DNA from: Forficula auricularia
Lineage: Eukaryota > Arthropoda > Insecta > Dermaptera > Forficulidae
DNA length: 64,000 bases
Direction of reading: 5' to 3'
Assembly (NCBI GenBank): GCA_024734495.1
Contig: JALMQS010000128.1
Location: 19,905,573 to 19,969,572 of the forward strand
Shown here: piece after piece, positions 1-9,157 of the stretch
Layout: each line of letters begins with the position of its first letter
How positions within the stretch are numbered: the stretch's first letter is position 1
The notes under the pieces: generated by a model
Told to the model about the DNA's origin: nothing
Databases searched by the model: none
The model's input: only the letters and a program-made list of their open reading frames with translations
Program-made: the position numbers and the translations under genes

Positions 1-66
1 GAAGAAGTTATAATTTTTTTTTATAGCCGAATTAAATTATGAAATTTTTTTGTAAATATTTGTTAA

Positions 67-561
67 CTAGGTAGCCTCTGCCCTGAAGAAGGATACTGTT
101 GAGAGTCCGATTTGCATTAACAGAGTGAGCTCGAATATTAAAAGGGCTAGAAATAGTATAGGAGAGTTCTAAAAAATTAAAATTATTCGTTATATTCAAA
201 AAAATAATCAAATATATCTTTTTTATATTTAAATTTAAATTAAATTTTAACAATCATTGTTTATAATAATAAAAAATTAATAAGTACTTACATTTTTATT
301 AATAAAGTCAATTTTCTCATTGATTCCATTGAAAAATTTGCTCCCTTTCTTCTTGTTCCACTATTATTCTCTTCAAATAAATAAATAATTGATTAAGAAT
401 TAATAAATAAATTATTATTATAATTATAATAAATAATAAAACATACCTTTAACCATTTGATTAATACTTCATTTTTCAGCTTTGACTATGGCACAATCTC
501 TTTCCGCTAATACCTTTTCTGTATAATATTTAAGTAAAGTTTCTTCAAGATTTAAACTCAT
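67..561 (-). CDS. Small three-exon gene with a C-terminal membrane segment (exon 1 carries a 1-base frameshift)
   Basis: I do not recognise the product. Exon 1 is 447-561 (ATG at 561-559; donor GTATGT). Exon 2 is 292-360 (acceptor AATAATAG, donor GTAAGT). Exon 3 is 67-168 (acceptor after a T-rich tract ending TTTTTTAG) and ends in TAG. Exons 2 and 3 join in phase 0, giving 23 and 33 codons. Exon 1 reads 30 codons to a TGA just after a run of five A's. Counting one A fewer makes it 114 nt, 38 codons ending NEVLIKWLK, in phase with exon 2. The product would be about 94 residues: an acidic, probably helical N-terminus, a lysine-rich middle (WNKKKGSKFF), and a hydrophobic stretch of about 20 residues starting at ILFLALLIFELTLL, like a tail anchor or single membrane span. 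The introns are 86 and 123 bp. The homopolymer break may be a sequencing error or a disabling mutation. Continuity across two junctions is the main argument that it is real. Confidence 0.5.
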
Positions 562-769
562 TTTTAATTAATAGAGTTTGAAAATCAGTAAAGATTTTAA
601 TTTTAAATATAAGAACAATTCTTTTGGTATCTTTTATCTATGGGAAAAATGAATCAAAAGCTTGTAACAGTTTGAAAAAACATTATAGATTTTAATTTTA
701 AATATAAGAATAATTCCTTAATTCCTTAAGGCTTAAAGATTAAATAAGATTTTATAAAGATTGAAAGTA

Positions 770-945
770 ATGGCAACCTACCAAGAGTATAATTGCCAAG
801 TGACCTCTCCAAATTAGCCGTTCGGAACCGGCGTTAAAAAGTAGGTCCCGTATATCTGTGTAAAACAACTAAACACACTCAGCACAGGTATATGTGGAGA
901 GGCGCCGACACCCGTTTCGGGTATGGCACTCGAAGAAGAAGAAAG
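770..945 (+). repeat. Possible 3' end of a non-LTR retroposon ending in (GAA)n
   Basis: This GC-richer patch ends in CACTCGAAGAAGAAGAA. The same ending recurs near 19880-19900, preceded by GTATG-ACACTC. A shared terminal word followed by a simple GAA tail is typical of retroposon 3' ends. No coding sequence was recognised and the family is unassigned. Confidence 0.2.
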
Positions 946-1873
946 ATGGATTCTCAGTTTAGTGTTACCAACACTATAATTTTTCCCCTAAGAGAGTGGC
1001 GTCAACACCCGCTAAATTCAAACAAAACCCTCTAAAAATTGTTTTTAATATTGAATATCATTCAATAAATAATTAAATTTATCCGATAGTAAACTAGTAA
1101 TCACTATAAGCTGATTACTTGTTAGATGCTATGGTGTGAAATACAGCACCATATGTCAGGATTATCATCATAATACGATAGCAAAAATTTAAATATGTAA
1201 TTAAATTTATTTTGTCTTTCAAAACCTTAAACCTTAATTTTAGATGCTAATGTCCCTTTTTTATTAATTCAGCTAAACTATCCTAATAATTTTTATGAAA
1301 TTTTGCAGAAAGGTAACTTGGATTCTGTAAACCAATATAGGTTATAGAAAATACCCTTTCATAATAAATTTAATATTAAAAACTCAAAATAAACTTATAA
1401 TTGATATTTTATTCAAAATGGACAACTTTCAGATAGAAACTCATAGAGGGCGGGATCTACAAAGGTGGGATTTTTAAATAAGTCAAACTAACTAATTTCA
1501 CGTTGTTATACATCCCAATATAATTTCAAGATCTCAGAATAAGTCGATGAAGCCCATAAAAATCAGATTTGCTTCTACTGTAGAATCTCCTAAACTCGGC
1601 CTAATGTGGACCGAAGGGTGGCCAAGTTTGTGAAAATGCCGGCTTATCGGAATAATAAATACGAGTGTTTCGTCAGAAAATAAAGTACTGTACTTGTATG
1701 TATTGTTTGCTTGAGAATACAGCTGCCCAAATAGCATTAAACAAAGGAAAAGTAAGTACTTTATGAAGGCATAAAGCCTTTACTACATGAAAATAGAAAT
1801 TAATGAATACACAATGTACAATAATTTACCTGATAAGACAGACCTCAGAAAAATACTTTATGAAGGCATAAAG
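946..1873. other. No gene recognised; short direct duplication
   Basis: The stretch is AT-rich. The word ACTTTATGAAGGCATAAAG occurs at about 1757 and again at about 1855, a roughly 97-bp imperfect direct repeat next to the left end of the pogo-like remnant. The minus-strand open frame at 1534-1737 has no recognisable domain. Confidence 0.3.
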
Positions 1874-2133
1874 CTGTCTATAGTGAAAATTAACTATCCA
1901 ACTTTGCAAAAACTGGCTTCTTTTTTTTTTAAGAAATGCTTAATGTACTGTTGTTGAGGAAGACTTCTGCGTTTTGCTGCTTCATCACGAAGACGACGAA
2001 TGAACAATATAGTAAGTCCATTACGGACGCATCTTGTTTTTCAAAATACTAATCTCTGTTTTTTCACCCTGCCGGGGTGTGAGCGAGTTATCCGGAATGC
2101 CGGTTTGAGTGTCGAGTTTTCAGGACTCTACTG
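1874..2133 (-). mobile_element. pogo/Tigger-like DNA transposon remnant, internally deleted
   Basis: Read on the minus strand, the right edge begins TA then CAGTAGAGTCCTGAAAACTCG, the form of a pogo/Tigger terminal repeat. The left edge (plus strand CTGTCTATAGTGAAAATTAA, near 1874) is a degenerate inverted match. Between them lies the very end of a transposase (1930-2001). The body of the transposase is missing, so this copy is a deletion derivative and cannot move by itself. Confidence 0.5.
1930..2001 (-). pseudogene. pogo/Tigger transposase C-terminal relic
   Basis: The minus strand reads IRRLRDEAAKRRSLPQQQ and continues for a few residues to a hydrophobic end. This matches the usual basic C-terminal tail of Tigger/jerky-type transposases (a run of R/K, then a short Q-rich segment and a final IKxFF-like motif). 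The DNA-binding CENP-B-type and DDE parts are absent. It lies between the two inverted ends of the remnant, as expected. The identification rests on this tail alone. Confidence 0.4.
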
Positions 2134-2329
2134 TATCGGCAAATTTTTTTTTTTTAATTTCACTATTTCCCCTAATTTTTAATTCAAATAAAACATGGAG
2201 TATTTATTTAGGAACATTCTAAGATCTATGATATTATTGTGACAGCTTATTCCATAAATAATTTTGAATTTAAATACTAGAAATTACTTTACCTATTTTT
2301 GGCGAATCTCCAACAGCTATAGTGCAAAT

Positions 2330-2414
2330 CGAGGGGTGAACCACGATTGGAATTAGGTGTACACTTCTTTGGAATTATGTGTGTACACGATATTAGGTCG
2401 CGGTTCACCCCTAG
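2330..2414. mobile_element. MITE of the CGAGGGGTGAACC family, 85 bp, copy 1
   Basis: The ends are CGAGGGGTGAACC and the inverted GGTTCACCCCTAG. The element is flanked on both sides by GTGCAAAT (2322-2329 and 2415-2422), a perfect 8-bp target duplication. It is little more than two inverted subterminal blocks with TGTACAC. Two longer copies lie at 5374 and 8996. There is no coding capacity. Confidence 0.8.
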
Positions 2415-2422
2415 GTGCAAAT

Positions 2423-3339
2423 GGCCGATATTAAATTTAATATTTATTTGCTTCATACTTGAAAGGAAATGTGCTTGCAATATCGAATTCTCAGAAAACA
2501 AAGCCCGAGGTGGAAAATATATTTATTAAATGAAAAGAGGAAGAAGTCGAGCATGAAACAAATTTAATATGTACTGCGGTTTGTTATTAGCTAAATGTCG
2601 ATTATCTATTGAACCGGTTGAAGAAATGAACTAATTTTAATATGGCTACTGAATCATTCAATAAGCATCAATATTGGCTTTTGAAATATTGAATTTTAAT
2701 ATTAGAGTACTAATATTACAAAAGTTGAAAGAGAAATAAATTAAATTGAGGTCAACAAATGAATTTTTTTAAATGGATTAAATTACAGTTTTTTGTCTAT
2801 AATTTTACTTGTTACTTTACTATTTGTATAATATCTACTTAAATCTAAAATCTAAATTTCTACTTTTCTTAGATTTAAAAAACTAATATTGCTGTAAGAA
2901 CATGAGTTTAATTATTTTTATTTAAATAAAATGATTTATAATTTATGTTCAGAAACAAGAATCTCGAAATTTAGAAAAAAGTCATGGGTTTTCAAAAATG
3001 AAAACACAGCTACTTTATTTAAACAAATCTAATTAAAAACCCACCCTGTGCTTGAAGTAAATATGGACCATTTGTTTTGAAAGTCGCAAGTTTATTTTTT
3101 GTTGTTTCGAGAAAATTAAAGGTTCAATAAATAATCAATCGCTATACAATTTCTTTTATTGGCCTTTTTTAAATTCAACAAAGAATTGGCATTTTTTAAG
3201 ATATTAAATATTAACTATTTATAAATAAAAAGTTTACACTACATTAATCACAAATTATGTGATATCCTATTTTAAAAAAATGGACTTGCACCACTTTTAA
3301 AATAAACGGTCCATATAATAATATATCATATAACGTTCA
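2423..3339. other. No gene recognised
   Basis: AT-rich sequence with long A and T runs. I found no terminal repeats, splice-flanked frames or known protein relics. Confidence 0.4.
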
Positions 3340-3492
3340 CTCTTTCAATACACGCATCCACGAATACCTTCAACTCCGACCCAATCCCTAAATCTCTCTT
3401 ATTTCCAAGATAAGAGGGTCCATCGTGGATTACAGAGGTTGAACCCTTTCGATGCAACTTCTTCTTGTATCATTATCATTATAAAAAAAAGT
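3340..3492 (+). repeat. Jockey/CR1-like non-LTR retrotransposon 3' end
   Basis: The sequence matches the last 150 bp of the longer copies at 25854 and 55655: the codons for a RIH.YLR-like motif, then an untranslated part with GGATTACAGAGG, GTAACTTCTTCT-like and ATCATTATCATT blocks, and an A-rich tail. It is a 5'-truncated insertion with no function. Confidence 0.6.
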
Positions 3493-4172
3493 ATAATATG
3501 TTAATTTGCTTAAAGTAGAGGGTTGGTTTTTATTCCCTCAAAATAGAAAAATTATTAAAATCATAAATACATACTAGTATAAATATGTACTTGAGAAGGG
3601 AGTGTTTACTCAATGGTCAATTATGTCATTTTAATTTTGTAAAGATAAATTCTGTTTAAATAAGCTGACGTGTTCTGATTTAGCCATCCACTTGACTTTA
3701 CCATACAACCTGGCCTCTCACTTATATTTAATATTTAATAAAATTATTTATAATCATGTAGGGAAGGAGGGTTAGGTTTGCATTTTTAGACTCCTGGGGG
3801 TCCATTGATTATGAATACAAAATTTGGTTGAGTTTGGTACAAGAGCTTATATTTTAATTTTTTGACCCCCCCCCCATTTTGGGCGGTTATTTTTTGCATT
3901 TTTAGACTTCTGGGGTCCCAGTGATTATGTATACAACATTTGGTTGAGTTTGCTCAAATGGCCTAGATTATTAATTTTTAACCCCCCCCCCCCTCCACCC
4001 CCTTAATTTTGTGTCGATATGCACCAAAATCTAATCAGCTCTTAAGCTCAATGGACCAAAACTACGTGTGAAATTTGGTTTCGATATTCACACTAGTTTT
4101 TGAGTTAGCTCGTTCACAAAAATTTGGTAACGCACAGACTTACGGACAACCAGACAGACAGACTAACTAACT

Positions 4173-4527
4173 TAATTGAAAAGTTTTTGTTTTGCCGAGA
4201 GTAGCAGAGTTGTTGATTCACAAAGAGAAACAAAGAGGTTGTCCTCTGCTTGATGCAAATAAACATACACACATATATATATAGAGTTCCTAGCCCTCCA
4301 GCAGTGACGAAAGAACACCAAGTTTTCAATATCCATATGATATTGACTCCATGAAAAACATTTAAAATTGAAGAAAGACTGATGATGAAGACCAAGTCTT
4401 CGAAACTATAGTCTCAAACAAATAAATAATATATATACAGATATATCATCTCGATATATGTGTGTGTATGTTATTATGTTATTTATTTGCATCAAGCAGA
4501 GGACAGCCTCTTTGTTTCTCTTTGTGA
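4173..4527 (+). mobile_element. Hammerhead-bearing short retroelement-like insertion, 355 bp
   Basis: The insert is bounded by GACTAACTAACT on both sides (4161-4172 and 4528-4539), a perfect 12-bp direct repeat inside family A. It carries a hammerhead-type core on the plus strand and then an AATAAATAAT and TA-rich part. Outer arms containing TTCACAAAGAGAAACAAAGAGG are inverted at the two ends. The same structure is seen at 10643-11050. The 12-13-bp target duplication suits target-primed reverse transcription rather than cut-and-paste transposition. Confidence 0.7.
4379..4413 (+). ncRNA. Hammerhead ribozyme-like motif 1
   Basis: CTGATGA (4379-4385) is followed by a six-pair stem II (GAAGAC with GTCTTC), GAAA (4402-4405), a minimal stem III (C and G closing a TATA loop) and GTC. 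Predicted cleavage is after 4413. All core bases of the family (C3 U4 G5 A6 U7 G8 A9, G12 A13 A14) are present. Stem I is short: GA pairs with UC, then mismatches. Activity is therefore uncertain for a monomer. Confidence 0.65.
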
Positions 4528-5373
4528 GACTAACTAACTAACAGACATTTTGACAAAACAATTATTATCTCGAAAAATATAATTTTTTCGATGTTGACTT
4601 ATTAGGGCTTTTTTGTAGAGCAAAATGACATGATTTTGCTCAATTTTTTTAATCAAAATAGTTTCAGCGGTTTTTGAGATATTTCGAAAAAAAATCACAT
4701 TTTTCATGCACGATTACAATACTTGACCAAACCCTGTATGGTAAAGTAAAAAATCAAGTAGAGGACTCCGTCATTTATTTCTTAATAAATATCAACTCTT
4801 TCACTAGAGATTATCATTTTCTAAATCCAAATTAAACTCGAGTGCAAAAAAAAAAGTAATCCAGGCTATTGGCTGCCCTTTGAAGTGAACCTATCTGACA
4901 TATGTATCATTAAGAAGAACAGTGAATAGGACTAAATTTTTTTTCAAATTTAAATTTATTCTTGAAATAAATGTTTAATCAGCCAATATTGTTAAAATCA
5001 CTTAAAATGGATTGTAGTATAAAATAAATTGATTGTGTTCAAATGGTTGATTTAAAGTGGGCTAACCTGGGTGGGAAATAAGATCCAGTGCAAATAAATT
5101 CAATCAATTGAGTGTAATTCAATTGAGTTAAAAGCCTATGTCACCTCAACAGAAAAGCTCCTTTATTTAATAGACACTCTCCTTTCACTTTACCTTCTGG
5201 CTAACGCTTTATATGTTTAATGGAAAAAATGCATTAAAATTCCAAAAGGAAATATTAAAAAATTAAATACTTTTTTTTTAAATATGTATTATGTAAAATT
5301 AAAATGGAGAAATTACATGGAAAATATATGTTCATGCAGGTATTTAGTATAACATATTATATATAGGTAGAAC

Positions 5374-5538
5374 CGAGGGTGAACCACGACCTAATATCGC
5401 GTACATCTACTTCCACTTCCAATTTCATTTCCAAGTAGAAGACAATAGATGAAGGCGCATTATCTAATGAATTCCGAAATAATTCTACATAATTCCAAAC
5501 ACGGTGTACACCTAATTCCAATCGAGGTTCACCCCTCG
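5374..5538. mobile_element. MITE of the CGAGGGGTGAACC family, 165 bp, copy 2
   Basis: The ends CGAGGGTGAACC (one G lost) and GGTTCACCCCTCG are flanked by GGTAGAAC at 5366-5373 and 5539-5546, a perfect 8-bp target duplication. The inside is nearly the same as copy 3 (the CTACTTCCACTTCCA, CAAGTAGAAGACAATAGATGAA and GTGTACACCTAATTCCAAT blocks). Confidence 0.85.
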
Positions 5539-5580
5539 GGTAGAACCGATTCTTCCCTTTCTCTGTACTATAGATACTAC

Positions 5581-5806
5581 AGTGAGTTGAAGTTGGTGGT
5601 GTTTCATAGTAAAGAAATGAATAATATAATTTGTATTAAAACGTTTAGTTTTTATATCTCGATATATTTCGGGTGATTAGCCCATTATGAGTTTCACAGA
5701 GAAGCCGTCACCTGAAATATATCGATATATAAAATCTAAATGTTTTAACTCAAATTATTTTATTCATTTCCTTACTGTGAAACACCTCCAACTCCAACTC
5801 ATTATA
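5581..5806. repeat. Imperfect palindrome with Penelope-type terminal sequence at its centre
   Basis: The arms read AGTGAGTTGAAGTTGGTGG and its reverse complement near 5778-5806. The centre carries TTTCGGGTGATTAGCCCAT (5666 onward), inverted, and a second CACCTGAAATATATCGA. These resemble the CCCGAAATATATCGA end of the Penelope fragments at 6960 and 58036, but the CTGATGA core has decayed, so no ribozyme is called here. Confidence 0.5.
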
Positions 5807-5929
5807 ATTTAAAAAATGTTTCACTATAAGCCAACATTGCGTTCCCTAACTACTACCATGGTGTCCTGATGAGTTAAAGTCAATAACTCCCTTCCCTCCA
5901 AAAAAGACTCAAGCAAGAAACATGCGTAT

Positions 5930-6215
5930 TTTTAAACAATCGAGTCTCTCTTCGCTGTCAAATTGGCTAAGAATCGAATCAAGGTATTCGCCAATTCGTT
6001 TATCTTTATGACATCTAAAAATTGGAACTCGATTCCTGATACTATCTTTCCCACGACCTGCAACTTTCAGTTGTTCAAGACTATTAGTACCTTCGGCTCA
6101 GAGACCAGTCCCTAAAATTTCTTTGACTTCTTCTTTTAACTATGCAGGAATGAATCTAGGCCTAGAGGAATTACCTTCTCGGTGTAATTCTTTCTCTCCC
6201 AATTAACATAAAATA
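5930..6215 (+). repeat. Jockey/CR1-like non-LTR retrotransposon 3' end, decayed
   Basis: It is homologous to the 3' end at 25854-26595. The coding blocks for a F-ANSF-MTS-NWNSIP motif followed by a Lys/Arg-rich tail are still readable, with stops. It ends near TAACTATGCAGGAATG and TGTAATTC before an AATAATAATAA tract. Confidence 0.6.
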
Positions 6216-6241
6216 ATAATAATAATAACTTCTCTATAGAA

Positions 6242-6480
6242 CAGAGGTTCCCAAACTGTGCGTCCAGGGAGCCGTGGCCTCTTCCAAGTTGCGCCTCTAA
6301 GCTTCATAATTAATTGAAGCAAGACTGGCCTAACTAGACAAAAAACAAAATGAGAAGCTAAAAATGTATTTATTATTGATTTTTATCTCTTACGAATATT
6401 AGACATACTGTTACTTGGATGGATAGAAAAATTTTAATTGAAAAAAGGTCCCGTGGCTCGAAAATTTTTGGGAATTTGCT
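6242..6480. mobile_element. Probable hAT-type MITE, degenerate
   Basis: The left end CAGAGGTTCCCAAACTG and the right end TTTTTGGGAATTTGCTA are imperfect inverted repeats of the common hAT CAG...TTCCCAAA type. Subterminal GCCGTGGC and CCGTGGC also mirror each other. No clear target duplication remains. Confidence 0.4.
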
Positions 6481-6482
6481 AT

Positions 6483-6752
6483 CAGGGGCGTAGCCACGGG
6501 GAGGGGAGCCAGAACCCCCCCCCCCCAAGGGTAGGGCTCATTGGATGAGTAACGGCAACTACAAACCGTTTTTTATGGCAAACTAACAGTAATTAAGTAT
6601 ATATTTCATATGTTTAATCAAGAATTATGTTCTTTTTTAATTTCTTAAAGTACCTATTTGTTTTAATAAAAAAAGAATTCCCACTAAATATTTTGCTTTG
6701 TGGTTTGACCCCCCCCCCCTCCCCATGAAAATTTTCTGACTACGCCACTACC
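6483..6752. mobile_element. TIR element with CAGGGGCGTAGCC ends and long C-runs
   Basis: The left end CAGGGGCGTAGCCACGGGG faces CTACGCCACTACC on the right. TGCTAT lies at both borders (6477-6482 and 6753-6758), although an alternative border would leave only CTAT. Poly-C runs follow the left end and precede the right end symmetrically. It is probably hAT-related by its CAG terminus, and has no coding capacity. Confidence 0.5.
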
Positions 6753-7036
6753 TGCTATAGATTATATTGCTAGCTTAGAAACCTAGACCACTTCCGATTT
6801 AGATAAATATATTAGATATTGTTTTCACAAATACGTTATGAATTATAGAGCAAACTGTCAAAATTCTATCTTAAAACATTTTCCCCAAATTATTAAAATT
6901 ACAAATACTTGTACATCCAGCTTACTCTCCAGAATCGACTTAACTGGACTACTAGGTATTTTAATAATAAAACTTGAACAAGATGCGAGGTAGGTTTCAC
7001 AAGAAAAGAAATAAAACAAAATTGAGTTTTGAATTT

Positions 7037-7066
7037 GATATATTTCGGGGGTGAGCCCATCATCAG
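7037..7066 (-). ncRNA. Hammerhead ribozyme-like motif 2 (Penelope end)
   Basis: On the minus strand: CTGATGA, TGGG with CCCC as stem II around CTCACC, GAAA, a UAUA loop, then AUC. The core is intact. Stem I begins with a C/A mismatch here, so this copy is probably weaker than the one at 58567. Confidence 0.5.
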
Positions 7067-7370
7067 GATCCAAAGAAAACTGATTATACATGGGAAAAAT
7101 AATTTTACAAATAACAATTTTTTTTTAATTTTTTTGAAATGTATGTTATGAGGGGAAAGTAGGGTGAAGAGAAGTTATTCTAAGAATTAATATTTTCAAC
7201 AGATGGAAAATTGAGTTATTAACCAGCTGAAGGGAAACTATACCTGCTATTATAAGAAGGAATGGGAAAGTACCTGAAAGGGTGCAACTGGAAAAGTAGC
7301 TGAGAGGGTAAAATTACCCTAATATATTCAATGTGCGAACAATAGAAGGAATGTTTTAGTTAATCTATTA

Positions 7371-7766
7371 TAATATATAATCAATAATTGGATTTTTATG
7401 CACTTCTAATTGGTTATTCAGAATATTTGAATTATTTGAGAGGGCTATTTTAATTTCCGTAAATTCTAAGAGATCCAATTTAAGGCCTTTTCTTTCGAAA
7501 TGAATGGGGATAGGTTTATTATTAGAGGTGGAATGATTCGATTCATGTAAGTGAATTGCGAAGGCTGAGGTCGAATATAAATTAATATTATCTGATCTAT
7601 TGAGACGATTAAGAGCTCTTAGATGCTCAGAGTAACGAATTTTGAATGAGCAGCCTGTCTGCCCTATGTAAAAAGCATCACGATCGTGACAAGTTAATTT
7701 ATACACTCCTGATTTGTGTAATTTATCAATTTTATCTATTTTATTGTTAACTAATTGGGAGCCCAA
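7371..7766 (-). pseudogene. Penelope-like element GIY-YIG endonuclease, C-terminal fragment
   Basis: The frame is about 130 residues and has no ATG start. An in-frame stop lies a few codons upstream, so it is a fragment of a longer polyprotein. The GIY-YIG signature is clear: GVYKL, then FYIGQT about 10 residues later, then a conserved Arg in FKIRYSEH. A C-terminal block with PIPIHFERKGLKLDLLE and NNQLEV ends near residue 132. In intact Penelope-like elements this nuclease follows the reverse transcriptase and nicks the target for primed reverse transcription. The RT is absent. A second copy of the same C-terminal block is at 58128-58279 on the other strand. Confidence 0.8.
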
Positions 7767-7849
7767 ATTGTTGTTGTTTTATAAAGCAGGAGTGATTCCA
7801 TATGATCTAAGAGTATACGCTAATGGAGATGTCGTGTGTTCTTTGGCTC

Positions 7850-7879
7850 CTGATGATGGGCTCACCCCCGAAATATATC
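7850..7879 (+). ncRNA. Hammerhead ribozyme-like motif 3 (Penelope end)
   Basis: CTGATGA (7850-7856), TGGG..CCCC stem II, GAAA (7870-7873), UAUA loop, AUC to 7879. It is the inverted partner of the motif at 7037-7066. Stem I starts CTC/GAA, so only two pairs form before a mismatch. Confidence 0.55.
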
Positions 7880-8764
7880 GAATTCAAAACTCAATTTTGT
7901 TTTATTTCTTTTCTAGTGAAACCTAACTCGCATCTTGCTCAAGTTTTATTATTATACTAAAATGTTTCACCTATGTAGAACCAACACATAACTCCTTAAA
8001 AGTTACTAGTTATTTTTCAAGTTGAAAGATATCCTAATCGAGTAAGATATTTTTTTTTCAAAAGAGGGAGTTTTTCGAAGATAAATATATATCTTAAAAT
8101 TATTTTGGTAACAAAAGAGCATTAGAACAACCCTGAAATAAGCGTATTCGAGTAGAAAGATGCTATATTTAACGAAAAAAAAGATTCAGGACTAAGTAAA
8201 GTTGAATTGGAAGTGGTCTAGATTAAATTTATATAATTAACACCCTTAGTATGTCTAAAAATACAAAATCGGATAGCCTTACTTTTATAGTAGTGTGGAT
8301 ATCTTAAAAACACTTGGCATATTTGAAATTTTTAGAAATTGATCTACCCTTTGATTCCATACCTTATTTCTTCTAGAAAGAGAAGATATGATGAGGTTTT
8401 TTTGAAACAAAAAAATAATAGTTATTAGGTTTTAATAAGAAAGGATAAATAATTGGTTTTAAAGGTTTGAGGAAGGTTAGGGTGTGGTTTGACTATGCAA
8501 CACAAGGAATGTGAAATAAAATCGAAAAACGCAGATTTCCTTTGCATTATAAGAAGTTAAAGGGAATATTTTCGATAGGAAATGGAGAAAGATCATTCTG
8601 AAGGAAAAAAAAGGAATGGATTACTTAAAGAGTCGGAAGAAAAACGAAGAAAATTCAATATAAAATTGAGGAATGCGTGTAACTTGTTTTAAAAACTTAT
8701 CATGTTCTCAGTAAATTGTTCAGTACAGTTATAGACTGTCTCTAGGGGTTACCCCCGCTAATAA

Positions 8765-8872
8765 TAAACTTTTTTTAAATGAAAATGATGAGAGAAGGAG
8801 TTACACCAAAAAGGTGCATCCACCTTTGGGCCCTGCATCGTGAAAAGAAGAAGAGGGGATTTTATGGGCTGA
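8765..8872 (-). repeat. Jockey/CR1-like non-LTR retrotransposon 3' UTR
   Basis: The minus strand reads CAGCCCATAAAATCC..CTTCTTCTTTTCACGATG, then GCACCTTTTTGGTGTAACTCC and TCTCATCATTTTCAT followed by A's. It is nearly the same as 26487-26590, downstream of the RT relic there. It is a strongly 5'-truncated copy. Confidence 0.75.
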
Positions 8873-8995
8873 ATATAATAAAATATTCAAATTCTATTTC
8901 TTGAAACGCCTGTTTGTTTATGTCTATATCACATAAAAAAGTCATTCAAAAAATGTATTTTTTTTAACAATCAGTTTTGAACATTTGGGGCTTTC

Positions 8996-9149
8996 CGAGG
9001 GGTGAACCGCGACCTAATATCGTGTACACCTACTTCCACTTCCACTTTCATTTCCAAGTAGAAGACAATAGATGAAGGGCATTATTTAATGAATTCCAAA
9101 ATAATTCCAAAGACTTGTAGACCTAATTCCAATCTCGGTTTACCCCTCG
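8996..9149. mobile_element. MITE of the CGAGGGGTGAACC family, 154 bp, copy 3
   Basis: The ends are CGAGGGGTGAACCGCGA and GGTTTACCCCTCG. GGGCTTTC stands on both sides (8988-8995 and 9150-9157), a perfect 8-bp target duplication. It is internally colinear with the copy at 5374. Confidence 0.85.
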
Positions 9150-9157
9150 GGGCTTTC

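Larger units (their letters stand above)
3760..4740 (+). repeat. Dispersed repeat family A, interrupted by a palindromic element
   Basis: This unclassified repeat has two TTTTTAGACT(C/T)CTGGGG-type units, C-runs of 9-14 bases, and a 3' part with ATCTCGAAAAATATAATTTTTTC and GTTTTTGAGATATTTCGAAAA. The same order of blocks recurs at 43840-44520. An element with 12-bp target duplication is inserted at 4173-4527. No coding sequence was recognised; two copies alone do not settle the class. Confidence 0.6.
6960..7957 (-). mobile_element. 5'-truncated Penelope-like element inside a 110-bp inverted duplication
   Basis: The arms at about 6960-7068 and 7848-7957 are inverted copies containing TGGGCTCACCCCCGAAATATATC, GTTTTATTTCTTTTC, TGAAACCTA and outer sequence (GCATCTTG-TCAAGTTTTATTATTA). 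Between them, on the minus strand, sits a GIY-YIG endonuclease fragment. Penelope-like elements are known to carry such an endonuclease and repeated ends with hammerhead motifs. The reverse transcriptase part is missing. Confidence 0.65.

Noticed and set aside
1534..1737. 67-residue minus ORF containing HFHKLGHPSVHIRPSLGD
   Set aside because: It looks somewhat protein-like but I could not tie it to a family, a start context or splice sites.
4114..4395. 93-residue minus ORF
   Set aside because: It lies antisense across the junction of family A and the hammerhead-type insertion, so it is an accidental reading frame.
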